Origin: a virus
DNA length: 35,957 bases
Direction: 5' to 3' (one strand)
Virus record (IMG/VR): IMGVR_UViG_3300025128_000150
Location: 1-35,957 of that record
Shown here: positions 29,446-35,957 of the stretch, one piece after another
Layout of the letters: every line of letters begins with the position of its first letter
Numbering within the stretch: position 1 is the first letter of the stretch
Program-made: the position numbers and the translations under genes
Notes under the pieces: model-generated
Told to the model about the DNA's origin: nothing
Database searches by the model: none
Seen by the model: the letters and a program-made list of their open reading frames with translations, nothing else

Positions 29446-29941
29446 TGAAAACGCAGTTAAAGCACATAGAGGTATGGCTCATGTGCCAAGGCGAGGAAGA
29501 ACTAGAAGAAGACCGACTAGTCCAATAACACCTAGAGGGCAAAGACGTAGAGTATCACGAGGCTCAAGAAGTTTTGCTGATAGGTTTAGAGGATTTAGAG
29601 GCTCTATGAGTTCTTTAAGAAATCGGTTTAGAAACAGAAGAAGAAGACCCACAGCTCCTATGGCGGCTGCTCCAGTGCAAGCTCCTACACCTATTCAAGC
29701 TCCTAGACCTATAAAAGAACCTACAAGAATACAGCCTAATATTCCTAAACCTATACAATCAGATGCAGGTGGAGGCAGAGGCGGTGCAACTACGTATCGA
29801 AGAAGAGCAGCTGCACCACAATCTCCGCCACCAATACAAGCAGCTCCTACTCCTATAGCAGAGCCTAGAATAATATATAATGGCGGTTATATATCAAGAG
29901 CTAAATATGGACAAGTAGATAATCTAAAAAAGAAAAAGTAG
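29438..29941 (+). CDS. Arg/Pro-rich disordered protein, 167 aa
   Basis: Start at ATG 29438 (MPDENAVKAHRGMAHVPRRG), inside the end of the upstream gene; longer in-frame starts would overlap much more. The product is dominated by Arg, Pro, Ala and Gln (for example FRNRRRRPTAPMAAAPVQAP) with PTPIQAP-like repeats in the middle. It should be unfolded and bind nucleic acid. No family known. The end carries a Lys run before the next gene 2 nt later. Confidence 0.55.
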   Translation: MPDENAVKAHRGMAHVPRRGRTRRRPTSPITPRGQRRRVSRGSRSFADRFRGFRGSMSSLRNRFRNRRRRPTAPMAAAPVQAPTPIQAPRPIKEPTRIQPNIPKPIQSDAGGGRGGATTYRRRAAAPQSPPPIQAAPTPIAEPRIIYNGGYISRAKYGQVDNLKKKK

Positions 29942-29942
29942 T

Positions 29943-30287
29943 ATGGACGTTAAAGTTTCTATAGGAATAGCTATTACTTTAGTTATGCAAATTTCTGCAG
30001 CGGTATGGTATGTGGCACAGACAGATGCCACAATTAAATCTTTAGATTCTAAAGTTGCAGAACTAAGTAGCACTATGGCCATAGAAGATTCTGTAAATTT
30101 AAAAAGAGATGTTGTATCTAACTCTGGAAAGATAAGCAATATTGATTCCGATGTAGATTCATTAAGCAATCATTTAGCTAGAGGAATTGGCGATAATAAT
30201 GACGTGCTACGACGAATGAGTATTTTAGAAACACAGATTGTATTTATGCAAAAGCAGATGGATTTATTATTAGAAAGTGGTCGATAA
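29943..30287 (+). CDS. Membrane-anchored coiled-coil protein, 114 aa
   Basis: An N-terminal transmembrane helix (VSIGIAITLVMQISAAVWYV, about residues 4-23) is followed by a long heptad-like helix with Ser/Asp-rich breaks up to the end (MSILETQIVFMQKQMDLLLE). The topology, short cytoplasmic start and periplasmic coiled coil, fits an i-spanin (Rz-like) protein, but no lipoprotein partner is visible. The stop shares a base with the small terminase start. Confidence 0.55.
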   Translation: MDVKVSIGIAITLVMQISAAVWYVAQTDATIKSLDSKVAELSSTMAIEDSVNLKRDVVSNSGKISNIDSDVDSLSNHLARGIGDNNDVLRRMSILETQIVFMQKQMDLLLESGR

Positions 30288-30661
30288 TGGCACGAGAATT
30301 AAACGAAAGGCAAGAAAAGTTTCTTGAAGTTCTTTTTGAAGAAGCAAATGGAGATGTGGCAAAGGCAAAACATTTAGCAGGTTATGCTGAAGGTACGTCT
30401 ACTTCTGTTATTGTTAAAGGTTTAAAAGAAGAAATATTAGAAGCTACTCAAATGTTTATGGCACGTAATGCACCTAAAGCTGCAATGGCTATGGTAGGCG
30501 GTTTGTATGACCCAACAGAACTGGGCTTGCGAGATAAAATGTCTGCGGCAAAAGAGTTACTAGATAGAACAGGGCTAATTAAAACAGAGAAGGTGCAAGT
30601 TGAAGCAGCAGGTGGCGTAATGTTAATGCCACCTAAAGCACCTACAAATAACGATGACTAA
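30287..30661 (+). CDS. terS: Terminase small subunit
   Basis: Recognises phage DNA and starts packaging with the large subunit. The N-terminal part (LNERQEKFLEVLFEEANGDV, AKAKHLAGYAEG) is the usual helix-turn-helix of phage small terminases, followed by APKAAMAMVGGLYDPTELGL, RDKMSAAKELLDRTGLIKTE and an acidic/polar tail. Position two genes before the large subunit agrees. The stop region overlaps the next gene by 8 nt. Confidence 0.8.
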   Translation: MARELNERQEKFLEVLFEEANGDVAKAKHLAGYAEGTSTSVIVKGLKEEILEATQMFMARNAPKAAMAMVGGLYDPTELGLRDKMSAAKELLDRTGLIKTEKVQVEAAGGVMLMPPKAPTNNDD

Positions 30662-31055
30662 AAGTATAGGCAAGTGGAAACTGCCACAACCAACAGATTT
30701 AAAAGAAGATAACGAGTGGACCCCTATTCCACGCATAGCAAGAACTATACCATTTGGTTATAAATTAAATGATAATGATTCGGATATCCTCGACCCAGTA
30801 TCTACTGAATTAGATTTATTAGAAAAAGCAAGAAACTATATTAAACAGTATTCTTATAGAGAAGTAGCAAATTGGCTAACTTCAAATAGTAATAGATATA
30901 TTTCACATGTAGGGTTAAGGAAACGTTTAGCACATGAACGACAACGTAAGAACAAAGTTAAAAGCATCCGCCAATGGGCAGAGTATGCGGAAAAGGCAAT
31001 CGCCAAGACGAAAGAAATTGAAACCCAAAGAACAGGTGCAAGAGCCACAAATTAA
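30654..31055 (+). CDS. Small HTH-like protein between the terminase subunits, 133 aa
   Basis: An N-terminal polar part (KWKLPQPTDLKEDNEWTPIP) leads to a helical end with ARNYIKQYSYREVANWLTSN, then RYISHVGLRKRLAHERQRKN, which looks like a resolvase-type helix-turn-helix. I know relatives at this place in other marine podoviruses. It may assist DNA recognition in packaging. Its last 122 nt also encode the start of the large terminase in another frame. Confidence 0.65.
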   Translation: MTKSIGKWKLPQPTDLKEDNEWTPIPRIARTIPFGYKLNDNDSDILDPVSTELDLLEKARNYIKQYSYREVANWLTSNSNRYISHVGLRKRLAHERQRKNKVKSIRQWAEYAEKAIAKTKEIETQRTGARATN

Positions 31056-32499
31056 GGCTACACAATCATCTGTATCTTATGAGCCAAGCGAGATTGAAGA
31101 CACAGCTAATGTGTTGTTTAAACCTAATCTTGGACCACAGACAGACTTCCTTGCAGCCAGTGAAAGAGAGGTTCTATACGGAGGAAGTGCAGGCGGTGGC
31201 AAAAGTTATGCGATGCTTGCAGACCCACTACGTTACATGGGTCATTCCCAATTTAGTGGGTTATTATTGCGACACACAACTGAAGAGTTAAGAGAACTTA
31301 TATTTAAGTCGCAAGAATTATACCCTCGCATATGGCCGGGAATAAAGTGGTCAGAACGTAAGATGCAGTGGACTGCGCCCTCTGGCGCAAGATTGTGGAT
31401 GTCATACCTCGATAGAGATGAAGATGTCTTGCGTTATCAGGGTCTAGCATTTAGTTGGATAGGCTTTGACGAGTTAACTCAATGGTCCACACCATACGCA
31501 TGGGATTACATGCGCTCTCGTCTACGGTCCACTGCACCAGACTTGCCCATCTTTATGAGGGCAACAACAAACCCCGGAGGAAGGGGGCATGCTTGGGTTA
31601 AAAAAATGTTTATTGACCCAGCGCCTTATGGAAAAACTTTTGATGCAACAAATATTGAAACAGGAGAATTATTACGATATCCTGCAGGACACTCCAAAGC
31701 AGGCAAACCCTTATTTAAACGGAGATTTATTCCTGCAAGATTATTTGACAATCCATACCTTTCAGAAAGTGGTGACTATGAAGCAATGCTCCTCTCGTTA
31801 CCAGAACAACAAAGAAGACAATTACTTGAAGGGGATTGGGATATTAAAGAAGGTGCAGCCTTTACTGAATTTGACCGCAATATCCACGTTGTTGAGCCTT
31901 TTCATATTCCTTCTAATTGGGTAAAGTTCAGAGCATGTGATTATGGATACGGTTCGCACAGTGGTGTACTTTGGTTTGCAGTAGCTCCTTCTGAACAATT
32001 AGTAGTATACAGAGAACTTTATGTATCAAAAGTATTGGCTACTGATTTAGCAGACATGGTATTAGAGGCAGAAGCAGGTGACGGTAATATTAGGTATGGC
32101 GTGTTGGATTCTAGCCTTTGGCATAAACGTGGGGATACGGGTCCATCTTTGGCAGAACAAATGATAATGAAAGGTTGTCGTTGGAGGCCATCCGATAGAA
32201 GTAGAGGAAGTAGAGTATCAGGAAAAAATGAAGTGCATAGAAGATTACAAGTAGATGAATTTACAGAAGAAGCCCGATTAGTGTTTTTTAATACATGCAC
32301 AAATATAGTATCGCAACTACCGTCTATCCCTTTAGATAAAAGAAACTCTGAAGATGTAGACACAAAATCAGAAGACCACTTGTATGATGCATTAAGATAT
32401 GGTATAATGTCAAGACCAAGGTTTAGTGTATTTGATTATGACCCACACAATAAACCCCATAGACAAATGGCTGTAGCAGATTCAACATTTGGGTATTAA
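30934..32499 (+). CDS. terL: Terminase large subunit
   Basis: Packaging motor and nuclease. ATPase part: Walker A GGSAGGGKS (residues 83-91) and Walker B WIGFDE (Asp179/Glu180), followed by RATTNPGGRGHAWVK (coupling motif). RNase H-like nuclease part: RACDYGYG (Asp336), GVLDSSLW (Asp392) and the last acidic motif SEDHLYDALRYG (Asp481/Asp485). ATG at 30934 has AGGAAAC upstream and gives a basic 50-residue N-terminal extension; an in-frame ATG at 30985 is an alternative. The first 122 nt overlap the preceding gene in another frame. Confidence 0.93.
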   Translation: MNDNVRTKLKASANGQSMRKRQSPRRKKLKPKEQVQEPQIKATQSSVSYEPSEIEDTANVLFKPNLGPQTDFLAASEREVLYGGSAGGGKSYAMLADPLRYMGHSQFSGLLLRHTTEELRELIFKSQELYPRIWPGIKWSERKMQWTAPSGARLWMSYLDRDEDVLRYQGLAFSWIGFDELTQWSTPYAWDYMRSRLRSTAPDLPIFMRATTNPGGRGHAWVKKMFIDPAPYGKTFDATNIETGELLRYPAGHSKAGKPLFKRRFIPARLFDNPYLSESGDYEAMLLSLPEQQRRQLLEGDWDIKEGAAFTEFDRNIHVVEPFHIPSNWVKFRACDYGYGSHSGVLWFAVAPSEQLVVYRELYVSKVLATDLADMVLEAEAGDGNIRYGVLDSSLWHKRGDTGPSLAEQMIMKGCRWRPSDRSRGSRVSGKNEVHRRLQVDEFTEEARLVFFNTCTNIVSQLPSIPLDKRNSEDVDTKSEDHLYDALRYGIMSRPRFSVFDYDPHNKPHRQMAVADSTFGY

Positions 32500-32509
32500 A
32501 GGATAAAGC

Positions 32510-34645
32510 ATGGCTGAAAATGAAATTATGATTGAGGATGATGCAATATCATTGGAAGATACAAATGATGAATTTGTAGATTCTAGTATTAATTCAATTA
32601 TAGATTTAATTACTGATAAATATAGAAAAGCAGAAGACTATAGATATTTAGATGAAGAACGATGGTTAAGAGCGTATAGAAATTATCGTGGTCTATACGG
32701 ACCTGATGTTCAATTTACTGAAGCAGAAAAATCAAGAGTGTTTATTAAAGTTACTAAAACTAAAACACTTGCTGCATATGGTCAAATTGTAGATGTATTA
32801 TTTGCTAATAATAAATTTCCATTATCTATTGAACCTACTACATTACCAGAAGGTGTTGTAGCAGATGTACACTTTGACCCTACACAACCACCTGAAATGC
32901 AACAAACAGCCGAAGATGTTAACCCATATGGATTTAATGGAGATGGAAAAGAACTTACTCCCGGCTCTACACAAAAAACACTGTTAGAAAAACTAGGACC
33001 GTTAGACCAAAAACTTGAACCTATTAAAGATAAACTAAAAGAAGGACCTGCTCAAACTCCTACTTCTATTGAATTTAGTCCTGCTATGATAGCTGCTAAA
33101 AGAATGGAAAAGAAAATACATGACCAATTAGATGAGTCAAGTGCAAATAAAAATTTAAGAAGCAGTGCATTTGAGATGGCACTATTCGGTACGGGTATTA
33201 TGAAAGGACCTTTTGCTGTTGACAAAGAATATCCTAATTGGAATGAAGACGGAAACTATGACCCATTATTTAAAACAATTCCTCAAGTCAACCATGTTTC
33301 GGTATGGAATTTTTTTCCTGACCCTGATGCTAACAATATTGATGAGTGTCAGTATGTAATTGAACGTCATAAATTATCTCGCTCTCAACTAAGAGCATTA
33401 AAGAAACGACCATACTTTAGAGAACAAGTTATTGATTCTTGTATTGAAATGGGAGAAAATTATTCTAAAAAATCATGGGAAGATGATTTATCTGACTATG
33501 CACCTGAACATGGTATTGATAGATTTGAAGTCCTTGAATATTGGGGCATGGTAGATGTTGAGCTACTTGAAGAACAAGAAGTTGACATACCCGAAGAGTT
33601 AAAAACTTTCGATGAGTTACAAGCTAACGTATGGATTTGTAATGGCAAAGTTATACGTATGGTTCTTAATCCATTTAAACCTGCTAAGATACCCTATGTT
33701 GCAGCACCATATGAACTTAATCCCTATTCATTCTTTGGTGTGGGTATTGCAGAAAACATGGACGATACCCAGACATTAATGAATGGGTTTATGCGCATGG
33801 CTGTAGATAATGCTGTACTATCAGGCAATTTAATATTTGAAGTTGACGAAACAAATTTAGTACCCGGACAAGACTTATCGTTATATCCCGGAAAAGTTTT
33901 TAGAAGACAAGGAGGCGCACCCGGACAAGCGTTGTTTGGCACAAAGTATCCAAATGTTTCTCAAGAAAATATGATGCTGTTTGATAAAGCACGACAACTT
34001 TCAGATGAGAGTACAGGTTTTCCTAGCTTTGCTCATGGACAAACAGGCGTATCAGGTGTAGGCCGTACCGCTAGTGGTATATCTATGCTTATGGGCGCAG
34101 CACAAGGAAGTATTAAAACAGTTATTAAAAATGTAGATGATTATTTGTTAAGACCATTAGGTGAAGGATTATTTAGATTTAATATGCAGTTTGACTTTGA
34201 TTCTTCTATTAAAGGAGATTTAGAAGTTAAAGCACGTGGTACAGAAAGTCTTATGGCTAATGAAGTTCGTAGTCAAAGATTAATGCAGTTTTTGCAAATA
34301 GCTTCAAATCCTGCACTTGCACCATTTGCAAAGTTCCAATATGTAATTAGAGAAATTGCTAAATCTCTTGACTTAGACCCCGAAAAAGTAACAAACAATA
34401 TGAGTGATGCAGCATTACAAGCAGAACTTATGAAACAGTTTCAAGCACAACAGCCACAACAACCGCAAGCACCTGTGGCTGGTGCAGATGCACTTGACCC
34501 AACAGGAGCAGGTGGGGGTACAATAGGAACTGGACAAGCTCCAATTCCAGAAGAACAAGGATTTACAGGAAATGCAGAACAAGCAAATATTGAGCAAACT
34601 GAAGCCGCTGGTCAGCAACAAGGACCAATGGGAGGCGTTCAATAA
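32510..34645 (+). CDS. Portal protein (P22-like), 711 aa
   Basis: Dodecameric ring at the capsid vertex through which DNA passes. Family-typical segments: a long N-terminal helix region (DLITDKYRKAEDYRYLDEER), RVFIKVTKTKTLAAYGQIVD, the wing/stem region with NFFPDPDANNIDECQYVIER, PYVAAPYELNPYSFFGVGIA and MDDTQTLMNGFMRMAVDNAV, and the RTASGISMLMGAAQGSIKTV loop/crown part. The C-terminal 80 residues are Gln/Pro/Gly-rich and probably disordered. Position right after the large terminase (11-nt gap) agrees with the role. Its last 74 nt overlap the next gene. Confidence 0.9.
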   Translation: MAENEIMIEDDAISLEDTNDEFVDSSINSIIDLITDKYRKAEDYRYLDEERWLRAYRNYRGLYGPDVQFTEAEKSRVFIKVTKTKTLAAYGQIVDVLFANNKFPLSIEPTTLPEGVVADVHFDPTQPPEMQQTAEDVNPYGFNGDGKELTPGSTQKTLLEKLGPLDQKLEPIKDKLKEGPAQTPTSIEFSPAMIAAKRMEKKIHDQLDESSANKNLRSSAFEMALFGTGIMKGPFAVDKEYPNWNEDGNYDPLFKTIPQVNHVSVWNFFPDPDANNIDECQYVIERHKLSRSQLRALKKRPYFREQVIDSCIEMGENYSKKSWEDDLSDYAPEHGIDRFEVLEYWGMVDVELLEEQEVDIPEELKTFDELQANVWICNGKVIRMVLNPFKPAKIPYVAAPYELNPYSFFGVGIAENMDDTQTLMNGFMRMAVDNAVLSGNLIFEVDETNLVPGQDLSLYPGKVFRRQGGAPGQALFGTKYPNVSQENMMLFDKARQLSDESTGFPSFAHGQTGVSGVGRTASGISMLMGAAQGSIKTVIKNVDDYLLRPLGEGLFRFNMQFDFDSSIKGDLEVKARGTESLMANEVRSQRLMQFLQIASNPALAPFAKFQYVIREIAKSLDLDPEKVTNNMSDAALQAELMKQFQAQQPQQPQAPVAGADALDPTGAGGGTIGTGQAPIPEEQGFTGNAEQANIEQTEAAGQQQGPMGGVQ

Positions 34646-34787
34646 TTATATTGATGTACTGATAATGGAACATCATCGTGTAATGGAACAAGCAACAACC
34701 GAAATGATAATGTATAGGTCACAAGGTTCTATTTATACATTACGTAAACTTAAACTTATGAGGGATGAAGTTCATGGAAATGAATAG
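34572..34787 (+). CDS. Small portal-overlapping helical protein, 71 aa
   Basis: Two-helix product starting MQNKQILSKLKPLVSNKDQW and including EAFNNYIDVLIMEHHRVMEQ and YRSQGSIYTLRKLKLMRDEV. This pattern (…QW-x-x-F-x-x-YID...LEQA...Y-x-x-QG...LRKLK-x-LRDEV) occurs after the portal gene in other podoviruses, in my memory, so the overlap is real and not an artefact. The start codon sits 74 nt inside the portal gene. Role unknown, perhaps head assembly. It overlaps the next gene by 14 nt. Confidence 0.75.
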   Translation: MQNKQILSKLKPLVSNKDQWEAFNNYIDVLIMEHHRVMEQATTEMIMYRSQGSIYTLRKLKLMRDEVHGNE

Positions 34788-35957
34788 ACAGATGGAGCTT
34801 TTTGGTGATGGCGGTTTAAAAGATGAGGGTGGTACAATCGACCCAGTTTCAGGTAACGATGTACCTTCTGGTTCATTAAAAAAAGAAGTACGTGATGATA
34901 TAGATGCCAAAGTCAGTGAAGGTGAATTTGTTTTTCCTGCAGATGTAACTCGTTATTATGGTCTTGATACCTTGATGAAGATGCGACAAAAAGCAAAACA
35001 AGGTATAAAAGTTATGGAGGCTATGGGTCAAATGGGCAATTCAGATGAAGCTATTTTGCCTGACGATATTCCTTTTACTCTTGATGACATTGAGCTTGAT
35101 GATGATGAGCCAATGAAATTTAATCCCGGTGGTTTGGCTATTCAAAATAGTGCTAATACATATTCTACTCCTTCTCAGTTTGCGAATTATAGTCAAGCTC
35201 CACAATCAAATAATCCATACACATATAGCGGCATAGCTCCTGTTCAATACATTACGCCTAACATACCTCAATCCTCTACTCCTCAAGTAGGACCACTTAC
35301 TTTTGGTTCATTAATGAGTGGAGTTTACAAAGAATATATTAATCCTGAAACAGGGGAACGCATACAAATTAGAATGGTTAATGGTGTTCCCGCAACTCCA
35401 GTTCCTGATGGGTTTATACCATATGTACCCGAATCTGTACAAGATGTAGACCCTGTAGTTGATACAGGCGGAGATGCTGTACAAGGAGGAGACACAAGTA
35501 GTGGCGATACAAGCAGTGGTGATACAAGCAGTGGCGATGTAAGTGTAGCTGATACATCAGTATCAGGAGACACTTCCGTAACAACAAACGCATCAAGCGA
35601 TAATGATAATAATAATCAACCTGAAATGGTATCTGCTACAGAATTACAAAATATGTACAAAGATAAGTATGGTGATGAAGCTATTAAGTTAACGTCTAAC
35701 GGTAAAGAAGTCAGCATGCCTGCAGATAATTATAATGCATTGCTTGTTTCATACACACGATTAAATGTTCCTGATGAAAACGGTGTTAGGCCTTTTAGCT
35801 CATTACAAGATTATTATGATTTACCATTAGGTTCTCGTTTATCTTTAATAGGGCAAGAAATAAAATCAATGACAGGCGGAGAAGTAGATAGCGCATATAT
35901 AAAAGAAGTTTATGACAAAGCAGACGAGGCTGGTACTTTAGGTACAACAGGTATTCC
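34774..35957 (+). CDS. Large acidic structural/assembly protein (3' partial)
   Basis: Open from ATG 34774 (MEMNRQMELFGDGGLKDEGG) to the window end, at least 394 residues. The N-terminal 110 residues are of a type I know from many marine podoviruses next to the portal: GGTIDPVSGNDVPSGSLKKE, VSEGEFVFPADVTRYYGLDT, MRQKAKQGIKVMEAMGQMGN, then an Asp-rich part (DDIPFTLDDIELDDDEP). Afterwards come Gln/Asn/Pro-rich and Gly-Asp-Thr-Ser repeat regions and a more ordered end. A capsid scaffold or assembly protein is suggested by place and acidity, without proof. Confidence 0.7.
   Translation, partial: MEMNRQMELFGDGGLKDEGGTIDPVSGNDVPSGSLKKEVRDDIDAKVSEGEFVFPADVTRYYGLDTLMKMRQKAKQGIKVMEAMGQMGNSDEAILPDDIPFTLDDIELDDDEPMKFNPGGLAIQNSANTYSTPSQFANYSQAPQSNNPYTYSGIAPVQYITPNIPQSSTPQVGPLTFGSLMSGVYKEYINPETGERIQIRMVNGVPATPVPDGFIPYVPESVQDVDPVVDTGGDAVQGGDTSSGDTSSGDTSSGDVSVADTSVSGDTSVTTNASSDNDNNNQPEMVSATELQNMYKDKYGDEAIKLTSNGKEVSMPADNYNALLVSYTRLNVPDENGVRPFSSLQDYYDLPLGSRLSLIGQEIKSMTGGEVDSAYIKEVYDKADEAGTLGTTGI
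35488..35541 (+). repeat. 15-bp tandem repeat encoding GDTSS units
   Basis: Units at 35488-35502, 35503-35517 and 35518-35532, with a degenerate fourth unit after them, all encoding Gly-Asp-Thr-Ser-Ser. Silent changes (AGT/AGC, GGA/GGC/GGT) distinguish units. It forms a flexible acidic linker in the partial structural protein. Confidence 0.8.

Noticed and set aside
35325-35596. Two overlapping minus-strand frames with Leu/Ser repeats
   Set aside because: Shadows of the GDTSS repeat in the rightward structural gene, no start signals.

Overview
The window is about two thirds of the genome of a tailed, podovirus-type marine bacteriophage, read as a linear piece. A coding region runs off each end. 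The gene content matches what I know of the HMO-2011-type phages of marine Alphaproteobacteria (SAR116 and Roseobacter RCA hosts): a family A DNA polymerase with a DnaJ-like zinc-finger insert, an adenosylcobalamin-dependent (class II) ribonucleotide reductase, a T7 endonuclease I-like resolvase, separate primase and helicase genes, a tyrosine integrase and a large P22-like portal. The group and host assignment is inference from these hallmarks, not from a database search.

Layout. (1) 1-5133, plus strand: the end of a lytic-transglycosylase-like virion protein and a 1171-residue internal (ejection) protein candidate. (2) 5130-23249, minus strand: one almost gap-free leftward early/middle cluster. 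Read in transcription order from its right end it holds small unknown early genes, a GP88-like Cys-rich protein, a cytosine-C5 methyltransferase, a HAD nucleotidase, a SleB-type cell-wall hydrolase, a DUF932-like protein, the integrase, primase, helicase, DNA polymerase, a putative ssDNA-binding protein, a Cas4/RecB-like Fe-S exonuclease, the resolvase, DUF3310, the class II ribonucleotide reductase, a PD-(D/E)XK-like protein and MazG. Many neighbours overlap by 1-23 nt, which suggests translational coupling. (3) 23250-23990: a 741-bp divergent control region without a supported gene. Its middle (about 23350-23700) is clearly GC-richer than its flanks and packed with inverted repeats. A near-perfect sigma70 promoter (TTGACA-17-TATAAT) fires rightward from its right part. 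(4) 23991-35957, plus strand: the late cluster. It has small basic or membrane proteins, a holin/M15-endolysin pair, a run of Lys/Gly-rich small proteins, small and large terminase, the portal, a small protein overlapping the portal, and the start of a large acidic structural or assembly protein. Capsid, tail and most internal proteins must lie outside the window.

How the parts work together. The leftward genes make and recycle nucleotides (reductase, MazG, nucleotidase), copy and recombine DNA, and may modify it. The rightward genes package DNA and lyse the host. Two unrelated lysins sit on opposite strands.

The least explained signals are the structured part of the control region, a 16-bp dyad (AGTCC-N6-GGACT) present four times in 20.6-22.9 kb and mostly at gene junctions, and a 31-bp duplication of the start of one gene inside the end of another. 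Three small genes of 58, 45 and 38 codons are added from direct reading.
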